A stretch of DNA of 27,829 nucleotides from a virus, in IMG/VR virus record IMGVR_UViG_3300023284_001347, positions 1 to 27,829 of that record. One strand, 5' to 3'. A model generated the notes under the pieces. That model saw only the letters and a program-made list of their open reading frames with translations, was not told the origin of the DNA and made no database searches. Of the stretch, positions 1 through 8,012 are shown piece after piece. The translations under genes and the position numbers were made by a program. The number at the start of each line of letters is the position of its first letter. Within the stretch, counting starts at the first letter, position 1.

Positions 1-1001
1 TGCCAAGATTGCTCCTTGATTGATGCGGAAGTAATGGTGTCCCCGTATTGGACAATAACTTTATTAAACAACAGGTCCAAATCTTCCTCGAAAGCATCAA
101 CTTTTTTTATTGTGTGTCCATAGGTTTGATCATAAAAAGGCATACCATAAAATATAAATGATGTCGTATTGGATGGTTCACGGGATTTGAATTTAAAAAT
201 CCCTAATTTAGATATCCATAAAGCTTTATCGGAAGATTCAGAAAGTTTTAGGGCCAATGACCAGCAAGTTTCGTCATCCAAAGACGTTGTAGTATCCAAA
301 GCCGTGAAAGTAATGGTCGTTGACTCTATGCTAAAAGCATTGGCCGTGATAAATTTCTGAACAATTAAATTTCCTGATCCATCAGTAACATTCTGAATTC
401 TTGTCATGTAATCGCTTGCTGTGAGTTGTCCGGCTCCTGCTGCCCCACCTGATGCCACAACAAGAAGATTTGCTGGTATTTCCTCTAAAATAGAACTCAA
501 CGGCTTCAACTTCACTACCGCATCGTTTGAATCCGAAAGCGTGATTGCATCTGTCATTATCCCAATGAATTGAGTAGATGTTGAACCTTCTATAGTTCCT
601 CCAACGGGTGGAACTTCCGTTAAATCGGTTGGATCTACAAATCCTGCGCTGATTCTTACCAAGGTTTTATAGCGGGTCAAGTATCCATTCCAAAATGATC
701 CTGGATTTAATTCGTGATCATATAATCCTAAATCGTTACTGACTAATAAATTAACTCCACCCTGTTGAAAGAATGAGCGTAGCTTATCGTCTAGTGTCCA
801 CCGAATTCTTCCCCATCGTTTTACAGTCAATGATAAATCCTGCCAATTAATCTCATAATCACCGGATGAATCCTCTAGGCGCCTTCGTACTTCAAATGTT
901 CTGAAAACATCTGCTCTTGGGTTAATAAGATTTTGTCTTGCTGTACTCATTTGTCCACCAAAATATCCAGCCCCGAATAATCCTTTGCCAAAATATCCCA
1001 C
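1..1001 (-). CDS. Phage tail protein downstream of Dit, C-terminus cut by window edge
   Basis: An open frame runs from a GTG at 1001 to the left edge without a stop, giving about 333 residues; the C-terminus lies outside the window. The GTG overlaps the TAG stop of the preceding gene by about one codon and follows GGAGGT at a usable distance; an in-frame ATG at 950 is the alternative start. The N-terminus is rich in Gly, Phe and Tyr (GYFGKGLFGAGYFGG), then comes a mixed beta-rich sequence with no catalytic motif that I recognise. Its place right after the tape measure and the distal-tail-like gene is where siphoviruses keep the baseplate hub or tail-associated protein, so a structural tip role is inferred from position only. 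The frame is clean and uses the same codon style as its neighbours. Confidence 0.7.
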   Translation of the reverse strand, partial: MGYFGKGLFGAGYFGGQMSTARQNLINPRADVFRTFEVRRRLEDSSGDYEINWQDLSLTVKRWGRIRWTLDDKLRSFFQQGGVNLLVSNDLGLYDHELNPGSFWNGYLTRYKTLVRISAGFVDPTDLTEVPPVGGTIEGSTSTQFIGIMTDAITLSDSNDAVVKLKPLSSILEEIPANLLVVASGGAAGAGQLTASDYMTRIQNVTDGSGNLIVQKFITANAFSIESTTITFTALDTTTSLDDETCWSLALKLSESSDKALWISKLGIFKFKSREPSNTTSFIFYGMPFYDQTYGHTIKKVDAFEEDLDLLFNKVIVQYGDTITSASIKEQSW

Positions 1002-1002
1002 A

Positions 1003-1785
1003 CTAGAACGAACCTCCAGGAGTTTGTCTTAATTGCAATCTTCCATTGAACCCGTTCCCTAAATTATTGCTTGAGAATTCTATAAATTCAAATGGCCCAA
1101 TCCATACGCATTCCGCAAGGTTGCCATCCCATGAAGTAGCAGTTTCAAAAGGAATGAAAATAAATGGATCGGATAGATCGTAAACGGTTTTAAGCGTATC
1201 GACGGATGAAGTAGGAACAAAATTGTATCTGATTTCTGCTTGAAACTTATTCCTGATATTGTAAAGTGATATCCCACCATCACTCATTTCATGAACTACC
1301 TGTTTTTTAAATATTCTAGGTTTGTATTGAGCGGCACTTGGTAATCTATCCGTTGAAAAATCATATAAATCGTTCGTGATCATGAATTCACCGACGAATT
1401 TTTCAGCAGCAGATGGAAATGTTGAATCCATTGATAAGTGGATTTTTTCAATAGTCGTTACAGTATTGAATGAAAAGTAATGATGGCTTGTTGAATTGGC
1501 TGTTATGGATATTGGGTTACTTACAAAAGCTGTTACCGTTCCAGCACCTTCTTCATATTGAACCGTGAATTGTTTCAGGTTATGATTCTGCATACAGATC
1601 CTTGAGACAGTCTGTGTAGTATCAAAAGAAATTGTCATGGTTGCACTTGTTGAATCTGTTCCAGCATTTTCAGATTCCCAGGTGGTGTTCTTGTTACGAT
1701 CAAACAAGTTTTTAACAGTAATAGTGCCGTTGGTGGTTGTCATTTGAGTCGTTGTGTTAATAAAATTCTGACGTAAAATAATCAT
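1003..1785 (-). CDS. Distal-tail-like protein with N-terminal discoidin-like domain
   Basis: A 260-residue protein whose ATG overlaps the tape-measure stop as ATGA. Residues about 20-115 resemble an F5/8 type C (discoidin) fold: a NLFDRNKNTTWES stretch followed by a long run of alternating beta strands and the SRICMQNHNLKQF segment, a pattern seen in carbohydrate-binding modules. The rest (about 130-260) is beta-rich and ends in a Gly-rich tail. Directly after the tape measure, siphoviruses encode the distal tail protein (Dit), a ring that joins tube to tip; some Dits carry inserted carbohydrate-binding modules. The positional argument for Dit is good. The discoidin assignment rests on pattern reading and would need a profile search. 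Confidence 0.6.
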   Translation of the reverse strand: MIILRQNFINTTTQMTTTNGTITVKNLFDRNKNTTWESENAGTDSTSATMTISFDTTQTVSRICMQNHNLKQFTVQYEEGAGTVTAFVSNPISITANSTSHHYFSFNTVTTIEKIHLSMDSTFPSAAEKFVGEFMITNDLYDFSTDRLPSAAQYKPRIFKKQVVHEMSDGGISLYNIRNKFQAEIRYNFVPTSSVDTLKTVYDLSDPFIFIPFETATSWDGNLAECVWIGPFEFIEFSSNNLGNGFNGRLQLRQTPGGSF

Positions 1786-4151
1786 GCCAAACTCAACGAC
1801 TGGTTTCTTAGTTTCAAATCAAACAACTCTTTATCTATCATCAGAGCAAATTCTTTGGCTTGCTGACGATCACCCATGATGGGGCCTTCAAAATGAAAAT
1901 GTAGATCTCCTGTTGAAAATCCAAAACCTCTGTCTCCGGCTTGATTCAGTGGAACAACTGCCTCTGGACCCGCCTCACCGATCAATGCTACGGTTGGCTT
2001 TGTCACAATACCCCCATGTTCAAAGGCAGCTATCCCAGCTCCAAGTGCACCCCCTACCGCTGCTGCACTGGCGGCACCTGCCAACATTCCAGCTAAAGCT
2101 GCAGTTGCAACTGGACCAGCAATAAATGGGCCTATAATCGGAATTTGAGCAGTAGCAGAAAAAGCTCCGGCAAAAGTTATAGCTGAAAGAGAAGCCATTC
2201 TGGCCGTTGTTTCTTTTATGTTTACCGCTTGAAAAATTATTGATTGAACTAATCTTTCAATCCCAATTCGAATGAGCATTTGAATAACATTTTTAGCAAT
2301 ATTTAGAAGTAGACTTTCAAACGCCTTACCCAAATTTTCTCCATGAAAAATAGCTTGCGTGATAGCTTGAGATGCCCCAAATGAGAATTGCTGCCATACG
2401 GATTTGGATAAATTTTGCATTTGTTGCAAGCCGGTCTTGAATGTTCCAAGCCAATCTTCAAATATATTCTTGACTTGATCAAAAGATTGTTGTGCTATTG
2501 GAGGAATAGATTGAAAATGTAGTTTTACATTCTCAGTTGCCAGAAGGCTCCCATCAGATATTCTTTGAAAATCCTCATTAATAAGATCCACCATTTCAGG
2601 AATAATAGATCCGCCAACGAGAAAATCGAACATTCCTTGGAAAAAACCTTTTATTTGTTCAATCTTCTCCTTGATAGACTCCACAATACCACCAAAGCGG
2701 TCAACTAAATGCTCCTTAATTACATTAACCAATTCAATTGTCTTCTCTTTAATGAAATCCCAATTTTTAACAATTAAAAATCCTGCTGCCACTGCCGCAG
2801 CAAATGCGAGAACAATCAAACCAGCAGGTGAGAACAGCACTGCAAGAGATGTCACAACAGGGATCAAAGCTGCAATCCCAGAAGCCATGATCCCTATTAA
2901 TCCAATAACGGGCCCAAGAGCAGCAGCAAAAGCTGTAACACCGATAATAATGGTTTGAACTCTAGGGCTAAGATTTTGAAATTTCTCCGCTCCTAAGGCA
3001 ATAAGATTGATGAAGGGTTTAGCTGCCTCTAATGCACCCATCAAAGCTGGGATTAAACTTTCTCCAAGTGTGATCCCCACATCTTTTAGTTGATTCCAAA
3101 ATAAAATAAGTTGACTTCTCGTCGTTTCATATCTTTTCCCAGCCTCTATTGTAAGAGCTGTGTTTTCCTGCCATGCCTTCCTTCCTAAATTTAAGCTTTC
3201 TCTTAATAAATCCCCAGCCCCAGAGGATCTTAGAAGTGCATCTCTAACTCTTATATTTTCTAATCCCAATTGTTGTAATGTGGCAAAAACACTTCCGCCT
3301 TCATCAGAAATTCTTCCTAATCCTTCAATAAAAGTTATAATGGCATTTGAAGCATCTGTCTGGAATGATTGTTTGAATGTATCAACAGACACACCCGCTA
3401 CTGTGGCAAAATTTTCTAATTTCTCTCCACCAATATCGACTGATTTTGCAATTTCAACCATGACTCTCGAAATAGCTGTACCTCCTGCTTCAGCATTAAT
3501 ACCAACGCTAGAGAGTGCCCCTGAAATGGCTAATATATCTGCATTGGCTATACCAATCTGAGCAGCAGCACCAGAGATTCTCAATGCCATTTCGGTTATT
3601 TCAGCTTCAGTCGTTGCTAAATTGTTTCCAAGCGCAACGATAGTTGATCCAAGATTTTTAATTTGCTCCTGTGGTAATTGTGTAATATTGGATAATCGCG
3701 CTAAGGCTGTTGCTGCCTGATCAGATGAAAGATTGGTTGTATTTCCCAAATCAATCATGGTTTGTGAAAATGAAAGAATGTTTTCTTTCTTAATTCCTAG
3801 TTGTCCTGCAGCCTCAGCCACTCTTGCAATTTCTTCTGTAGATGCTGGTAATTCTCTCGCCATGTTTCTAATTCCTGTACTCAAAGCCTTAAATTCTTTC
3901 TCAGTGGCATCGACTGTTTTCCTAACCCCGGCAAAAGCACTTTCAAAATCAACAGCGGCTTTAAAGGACAGGCCTCCTAAAGCAGCCAGAGGCAAAGTCA
4001 AGCCGGTTGTTAAATCGGAACCTAACTGTTTAGCTTTAGTTCCGAATTTAGAAATCGAGTTTTGAAGTTTATTGAGGTTATTCCCAAGTCCTTTAAAGGT
4101 CTGTGAAGCAAAATCTGTAGCAGTTATGATTATTTCAACTTTCTCAGCCAC
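1782..4151 (-). CDS. Tail tape measure protein
   Basis: A 789-residue protein of the TP901-type tape measure family, which sets tail length and lies inside the tail tube. The N-terminus has the usual coiled or helical segment (about 20-60) and then the conserved helical core with Ala-rich stretches such as EEIARVAEAAGQLGI and ISGALSSVGINAEAGGTAI. A hydrophobic region of several membrane-type helices lies at about 395-465. The C-terminal part is helical, with Gly/Ala-rich hydrophobic runs near 700. The start is GTG at 4151, six bases after GAGGA, and overlaps the end of the chaperone frame. With the usual rule of about 0.15 nm per residue the tail would be near 120 nm; this is an estimate. The order chaperone, tape measure, distal tail protein supports the call strongly. 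Confidence 0.93.
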   Translation of the reverse strand: MAEKVEIIITATDFASQTFKGLGNNLNKLQNSISKFGTKAKQLGSDLTTGLTLPLAALGGLSFKAAVDFESAFAGVRKTVDATEKEFKALSTGIRNMARELPASTEEIARVAEAAGQLGIKKENILSFSQTMIDLGNTTNLSSDQAATALARLSNITQLPQEQIKNLGSTIVALGNNLATTEAEITEMALRISGAAAQIGIANADILAISGALSSVGINAEAGGTAISRVMVEIAKSVDIGGEKLENFATVAGVSVDTFKQSFQTDASNAIITFIEGLGRISDEGGSVFATLQQLGLENIRVRDALLRSSGAGDLLRESLNLGRKAWQENTALTIEAGKRYETTRSQLILFWNQLKDVGITLGESLIPALMGALEAAKPFINLIALGAEKFQNLSPRVQTIIIGVTAFAAALGPVIGLIGIMASGIAALIPVVTSLAVLFSPAGLIVLAFAAAVAAGFLIVKNWDFIKEKTIELVNVIKEHLVDRFGGIVESIKEKIEQIKGFFQGMFDFLVGGSIIPEMVDLINEDFQRISDGSLLATENVKLHFQSIPPIAQQSFDQVKNIFEDWLGTFKTGLQQMQNLSKSVWQQFSFGASQAITQAIFHGENLGKAFESLLLNIAKNVIQMLIRIGIERLVQSIIFQAVNIKETTARMASLSAITFAGAFSATAQIPIIGPFIAGPVATAALAGMLAGAASAAAVGGALGAGIAAFEHGGIVTKPTVALIGEAGPEAVVPLNQAGDRGFGFSTGDLHFHFEGPIMGDRQQAKEFALMIDKELFDLKLRNQSLSLA

Positions 4152-4404
4152 GGAATTTCCTCAATTCTGTGAATTCGTCTTTGATAAATTCAATCATGGA
4201 CATAGTATAGGCATCCTGGTCGAGATAGCCGCCAGAATCAGGAAGGTGGGTGAGAATATATGAGCCAAGATCGGCTGTGGCTTGCTTTTTCTTCTTTGTC
4301 ACCACTTCTGACCACGAGGGATTCCACTGATAACATCCCATAAAAATATAAAACCATTGAGAAAAATAATGTGGTATTGATTTTTGTCCTATTGCTTTAC
4401 AAAT
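4144..4404 (-). CDS. Downstream (gpT-like) part of tail assembly chaperone, reached by -1 frameshift
   Basis: This frame is open from the slippery A run at 4404-4412 to the TGA at 4146-4144. It has an ATG at 4341 that would give 65 residues, but I see no Shine-Dalgarno sequence before it. Moving the ribosome back by one base on the A run of the gene at 4389-4781 enters this frame with no stop in between. The predicted fusion has 126 upstream residues plus 86 downstream residues, 212 in all. In lambda-like tails this is the gpG/gpGT arrangement: both forms bind the tape measure and help tube proteins assemble around it, and neither stays in the virion. The gene sits right before the tape measure, as expected. 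It ends in a TGA that overlaps the tape-measure GTG. Confidence 0.75.
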   Translation of the reverse strand: MCKAIGQKSIPHYFSQWFYIFMGCYQWNPSWSEVVTKKKKQATADLGSYILTHLPDSGGYLDQDAYTMSMIEFIKDEFTELRKFRG

Positions 4405-4781
4405 TTTTTTTTATCTTGATCGCTTGGTATTGACGATTGCGTCATGATTTGAGATATCTCAGTAATCAATGGCAATAATCCTGGTTCACTCAATATATCA
4501 GATGGTTTTGCCGGTGCCCCGTCAATTTCAATTCCTTTTAAATCAGATATATATTCTTCAAAATATGGTTTTATTTTATCAAGCTCACTTATAATAGCTT
4601 CTGATTTACTATTATCAGGTGTCGCAGTTACTTTCCCTTGAAGCACTTCAAGTAATACCATCATTTTCCAAAAATCCCTGCTATTCATGCGTTTAAGTTT
4701 CATGTAAATTGGATCTTTTGAATCTTTATTTCCGTTCCATTCAGGAATAAAATCGGTAAATTGTGTAAGTTTAATTCCCAT
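4389..4781 (-). CDS. Tail assembly chaperone (gpG-like, unshifted product)
   Basis: A 130-residue acidic, helical protein between the tail tube gene and the tape measure gene, the standard place of the tail assembly chaperone. It starts at ATG 4781 overlapping the previous stop as TAATG. It has no recognisable catalytic motif; helices around residues 30-60 and 85-125 are typical of these short chaperones. The last codons read GAT AAA AAA AAA TTT GTA AAG CAA TAG, so the reading frame ends 12 codons-bases after a nine-A run suited to slippage into the -1 frame. Identification rests on position, length and the frameshift signature; sequence similarity within this family is usually low. Confidence 0.8.
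   Translation of the reverse strand: MGIKLTQFTDFIPEWNGNKDSKDPIYMKLKRMNSRDFWKMMVLLEVLQGKVTATPDNSKSEAIISELDKIKPYFEEYISDLKGIEIDGAPAKPSDILSEPGLLPLITEISQIMTQSSIPSDQDKKKFVKQ
4398..4412 (-). promoter_or_regulatory. Programmed -1 ribosomal frameshift site
   Basis: On the minus strand nine A residues (4412-4404) are followed by TTTGTA. The zero frame reads AAA AAA AAA TTT, which contains the classic heptamer A AAA AAA. Slipping one base back gives ATT TGT AAA GCA and continues to the TGA at 4146-4144. The shift direction was checked from codon phase: upstream codons begin at positions equal to 2 modulo 3 and the downstream frame at 0 modulo 3, which is -1 on this strand. I did not identify a clear downstream stem-loop. 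Confidence 0.75.
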
Positions 4782-5806
4782 TACGCATAACTCGACGTAC
4801 TATTTACTACCGTCATTAAAATATCGGTTCCTGATCCTGTGATAGTGTCTGCGAGGGCTGTTATTTCTACATCATGGGTTAATATCCCAGCCTCTGTAAT
4901 TTCTGGGATAGCGGAATTATAAAACACCGTTGGGAAGTCAATGATCATTGAATATGTTGTTCCGGGGGAATCAGTAGAACCAATGGTTTGACCGGTATCA
5001 AAAGTTAATCTGATAGCTCCTTGAGTATTTTGTGTGAACCTATCCCAGGCAGAAGTCGTATCGAATCTTTGGGTAATATTTAACGTCACCATTCTTCTTC
5101 CTGGGGGTAATATTGTTAAAGAGGTATTTCCAATTGATCTGGCTGTTTCATCATTGATTAAATTATTCTCCACCATCATCTCGAAAGCAATAATACTCTC
5201 GCTGGTTGCCACTCCGATGGTGGCGCCGTAGGCAAATGTTCCGTCTTGGAACAAAAATGGCCTAACAGGAGAGTAGGCCACAGTAGTTGTAGCAAATGTT
5301 CCTGTGGTTGAATCCTTTCCAATAAAACTTATCTCGGTTTTAACTGGCTCTCCAATAGATGCACTAATTTTGAATGAATTAACTCGCAAGCCATAATGAA
5401 TAAAACATGTAGTTGTGTTCTGATCCGGCTGAACCTCAAAAGTTAAACCCTTCTGAGCAATACCGCTTATATCACCAGTGGTAAATGTGTGATTATATGC
5501 ATCCGTTGTGCCAGCTAAAGCTGATGTTACGCTTCCCATGAGTGCATGTTTTATTAATGCGATACCGTCAACTGGATGCAAATCATAAAGAAACGTACCT
5601 TCAAGATTTACTTCCTTCTGCACACGCCTTGCGATAGCTCGGCCAGTGCCTAGAGATTCAATTTTCTCATTTACCTTTTCAAGTTTTAAAGTCTCAGAAC
5701 GAAACTCCATGAAACTCGTCGCAGTTACTAATGTTCCCCAAGTTGTTTCCTGACCAAATCCAATCCTTGAATTAAATCCTAATCTCCCGCCATCTCCAAT
5801 AGCCAT
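4781..5806 (-). CDS. Major tail tube protein
   Basis: A 341-residue beta-rich protein that I read as the tail tube subunit. The N-terminus (GRLGFNSRIGFGQETTWGT) is typical of tube proteins in phages with Mu- or HK97-type heads, followed by a long loop and strands such as NLEGTFLYDLHPVDG and VKTEISFIGKD. The C-terminal ~80 residues may form an extra surface domain, since classic tube proteins are often shorter. It starts at ATG 5806 with AAAGGAGGACTC in front and lies immediately before the chaperone and tape measure genes. No sheath gene accompanies it, which points to a non-contractile tail. Because this would be the most abundant tail protein, it is the natural candidate substrate if the DUF115 gene just before it acts on the particle (inference). 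Confidence 0.8.
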   Translation of the reverse strand: MAIGDGGRLGFNSRIGFGQETTWGTLVTATSFMEFRSETLKLEKVNEKIESLGTGRAIARRVQKEVNLEGTFLYDLHPVDGIALIKHALMGSVTSALAGTTDAYNHTFTTGDISGIAQKGLTFEVQPDQNTTTCFIHYGLRVNSFKISASIGEPVKTEISFIGKDSTTGTFATTTVAYSPVRPFLFQDGTFAYGATIGVATSESIIAFEMMVENNLINDETARSIGNTSLTILPPGRRMVTLNITQRFDTTSAWDRFTQNTQGAIRLTFDTGQTIGSTDSPGTTYSMIIDFPTVFYNSAIPEITEAGILTHDVEITALADTITGSGTDILMTVVNSTSSYA

Positions 5807-6640
5807 TTATGAGTCCTCCTTTATTAAGCCTTTCAATGCTTCCTCCAAAGGTAATCTAGCTGGAATATCCAAAATACCTCTTTCCGAACAATTAATCACA
5901 TTTGTATTTTTGAATTTAAATAAAAATTGCTTCAACCAATTGCATGAAAATAAGAGATTGCTTGAAGTTTTTACCATATCATTTTTTATAGATATGGCAT
6001 CTACATGATGCATGTAATGACGTTTTATTGAATCCTGTCCGGCATAATATGAATCATCCTCTTCCCAGGAATAATCATAACCAAGTAGTAATTGCCAGGA
6101 TGGATTTAGAATTTGAGAGGCAAAAACCACCTGTGCATTGGAAACATTTGAACTTGCTGGGATCACTTCATAGTGGTTAGCAGCCCGAGATAAAACATGG
6201 GCAGTTCCGATATTATCCCAGTTCACATAAAAGGCAATTGGGCCTTTCCAGTTCAGTGTCCATTCCGGGTTCGATGCCACATTTGCCAATAGAATCGTTT
6301 TAGAAGTATCAAAACCGTCATACCATTCTGTTGTTACTGAAGCATCGGCAATGATGCAATAGTCCGGATGAATATCGTTTTTACCAAGATAACCAAAAGC
6401 CTTATCACAACACATAACCTTCACTTTTCCGCGGTATGATTTAACTATTTCCAAATTTCCAGATAGAGAATATCCAAAAGCGCATTGAATCAAAGGCCAT
6501 CCTTTAGCGTAATCAATTATAGATGCCAAAGACACAGACTTAATCTCTTTATTCACTTTGCAGTTTTTAACCCATTTGGTCCGCCATGTATTCCAAGCAG
6601 AAACGGATTGATGTTGTATTTCGTTTTTTGTAAGTATCAT
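5807..6640 (-). CDS. DUF115 / Maf-like protein, possible glycosyltransferase
   Basis: A 277-residue soluble protein unlike a tail structural protein. Residues about 48-105 fit the DUF115 (MptE/Maf) pattern: a strand plus glycine loop (IQCAFGYSLSGNLEIVK, with GYSL where most members have GPSL), then VKVMCCDKAFGYL and DIHPDYCIIADA, matching the usual 'gI-PD-vv-D' motif. Known members are the archaeal pterin diphosphokinase MptE and the bacterial Maf proteins, which transfer nonulosonic sugars to flagellin. Maf proteins are much longer, so this would be the core domain alone. It sits between the tail terminator candidate (ATGA overlap) and the tail tube gene (TAA followed directly by ATG), so it is co-expressed with virion proteins. 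A sugar transfer role is inference; another nucleotide-diphosphate reaction is possible. Confidence 0.6.
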   Translation of the reverse strand: MILTKNEIQHQSVSAWNTWRTKWVKNCKVNKEIKSVSLASIIDYAKGWPLIQCAFGYSLSGNLEIVKSYRGKVKVMCCDKAFGYLGKNDIHPDYCIIADASVTTEWYDGFDTSKTILLANVASNPEWTLNWKGPIAFYVNWDNIGTAHVLSRAANHYEVIPASSNVSNAQVVFASQILNPSWQLLLGYDYSWEEDDSYYAGQDSIKRHYMHHVDAISIKNDMVKTSSNLLFSCNWLKQFLFKFKNTNVINCSERGILDIPARLPLEEALKGLIKEDS

Positions 6641-7098
6641 GTTGATAAATGCACCGTCCTTAATGTCATTATAGAAGCGGAATAGTACACTCCATTAATA
6701 TCCAATGGCGCATAATTAACCTCATCAACAATGGTCCATAGGGCTGTGCTTGAAAGTGTAATATTAGACTGCAATACTAATTTCGTGTTTTTTGTTAAAG
6801 TCATGATGTCTCTGTCGGATGCTTGAGGACTTGACCCTTCATGAATAATTGGGACCACAGAGAATTCAAGCTCATATCTATTTCTTCGCTGCCCTATCTG
6901 ATCGAATTCCTCACGTTCCCTCATAAGCTTTACCAATACTGCCGGGTATGAATCATGATCAACAGGAAGTGTTCTAGCGTCTCCCTGATCAATTTTATTA
7001 ATTTCCGTTGCGGTTGTGAGTGAGGCCGCCATAGTTGTTGTATTATTCTTCAATACTTTTATAATTGAATCCAAAACGGTTCGTACATCTAGTGCCAC
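6637..7098 (-). CDS. Tail terminator-like protein
   Basis: A 153-residue protein starting at GTG 7098, directly after the TAA of the gpG-like gene. It has an N-terminal helix (VRTVLDSIIKVLKNN) and then alternating strands (YPAVLVKLMREREE, RNRYELEFSVVPIIHE) and a C-terminal strand pair. This fold order, with a helix followed by a beta sheet, is that of tail terminator and minor tail proteins such as lambda gpU. Its position between the head-tail completion protein and the tail tube fits. The terminator ends tube growth and binds the head connector. The similarity is structural and positional, not a motif match, so the exact role is uncertain. Confidence 0.5.
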   Translation of the reverse strand: MALDVRTVLDSIIKVLKNNTTTMAASLTTATEINKIDQGDARTLPVDHDSYPAVLVKLMREREEFDQIGQRRNRYELEFSVVPIIHEGSSPQASDRDIMTLTKNTKLVLQSNITLSSTALWTIVDEVNYAPLDINGVYYSASIMTLRTVHLST

Positions 7099-7530
7099 TT
7101 AAAAAGAACCCCGAACAACCCACCGACTGAACATTCCCAAAACTCTTTGTGTGGCAGTATCCGATAACCACATAAATTCTCTTTTGGGTATTCTCTGAGT
7201 CCCGAAATTGTGAAACTGTGCATAACTAAGATTGGTTGACACTTTAGCTTCATTAATCGTTGCAGATGGTAAAATGGATGTTCTAAGCCTTCCTGTATCC
7301 TGTAACGGAACAGATGAATTTTTTCTTCTCCGCTTAATTGTTGATGATTTAAGCGGCTTCCATGGACCCTCTGAACCATCCTTATTTCTGAAGTGGTCCA
7401 TCACATCCTGAAAACCTAATACAGATACTCTAGCCATCAATGCACCTGTATTTGATACACGACTCCCCATTTTTCTAAGGGATTGCAAAACTTCCTTATC
7501 CCCTTTTATGGTAACTTTAACCGTGCTCAT
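7099..7530 (-). CDS. Phage virion morphogenesis protein (Mu gpG / P2 gpS-like tail completion)
   Basis: A 143-residue protein with the hallmarks of the phage virion morphogenesis family: an N-terminal helix, then W-P-L-x(3)-T-x-K-R-R (WKPLKSSTIKRRRK), then LQDTGRLRTSI, a central strand YAQFHNFGTQ and a C-terminal IPKREFMWLSD segment. Family members act late in tail or head-tail assembly and make the tail able to join the head. Length and motif order match the family well. The start is ATG 7530, overlapping the previous gene as ATGA, and the neighbours are the adaptor and terminator genes. Confidence 0.85.
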   Translation of the reverse strand: MSTVKVTIKGDKEVLQSLRKMGSRVSNTGALMARVSVLGFQDVMDHFRNKDGSEGPWKPLKSSTIKRRRKNSSVPLQDTGRLRTSILPSATINEAKVSTNLSYAQFHNFGTQRIPKREFMWLSDTATQRVLGMFSRWVVRGSF

Positions 7531-8012
7531 AATCTGTCATTCTCAATAGTGTCCACCAAATCTGAATCAACTCCCCAAGAAGTGCTGGAATCCAAATCAA
7601 AAACAGGTGTGTACTGCTCCCGAGTGGACTCAATCAATGAGCCTCTATCAGCCCTTGCTACTTCAGATCCGGTAGAATCAAGAAGTATCAATTCCTGTTT
7701 TCTTATCTTCTCAAGATCCTCATAGGATTTTTCAGCTAAATCATCCACCCATTTATTTTTATTCTGACCATCCTGGATGAATTTAGATCGCATCACAAGA
7801 TGAGAGACAATAGAATCGGATATCTGTAGGATCAATTGCGGAGTAGATGTAGAAGAATCCCAAGAGGAAACTTTGTACCATCTCCCGGCATACCCATCAA
7901 TCTGACCACCTACTCGATCGGCAAAGTGCTGAATGATGAGATTATTTGCAGGTGAGGTCTGAAGACCTATAAGCATCTTATAAATGCTTGTCGTTGTACT
8001 ATATCTCGCCAT
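7527..8012 (-). CDS. Head-tail adaptor (Mu gp36-like, DUF1320)
   Basis: A 161-residue, mainly helical protein resembling the DUF1320 / Mu gp36 family. It begins MARYSTTTSIYKML, then NLIIQHFADRVGGQIDGYAGRWYKV, which parallels the family pattern of a helix ending in 'A-x-x-x-I-D-x-Y-L-x-x-R-Y'. A long helix with SDSIVSHLVMR and a helical hairpin WVDDLAEKSYEDLEKIRKQE follow. The acidic tail of about 30 residues is extra. Such adaptors bind the portal and form the neck to which the tail joins. It starts with TAATG overlap on the upstream gene and is followed by the gpG-like gene, the same order as in Mu-type heads. Confidence 0.7.
   Translation of the reverse strand: MARYSTTTSIYKMLIGLQTSPANNLIIQHFADRVGGQIDGYAGRWYKVSSWDSSTSTPQLILQISDSIVSHLVMRSKFIQDGQNKNKWVDDLAEKSYEDLEKIRKQELILLDSTGSEVARADRGSLIESTREQYTPVFDLDSSTSWGVDSDLVDTIENDRL

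Noticed and set aside
1913-4065. Several plus-strand open frames of 70-133 codons opposite the tape measure gene
   Set aside because: They mirror a long, well-supported gene, lack ribosome binding sites and have no family resemblance.
7089-7379. Minus-strand 96-codon frame inside the gpG-like gene
   Set aside because: A different frame of a gene whose family motifs are clear; composition is not protein-like.
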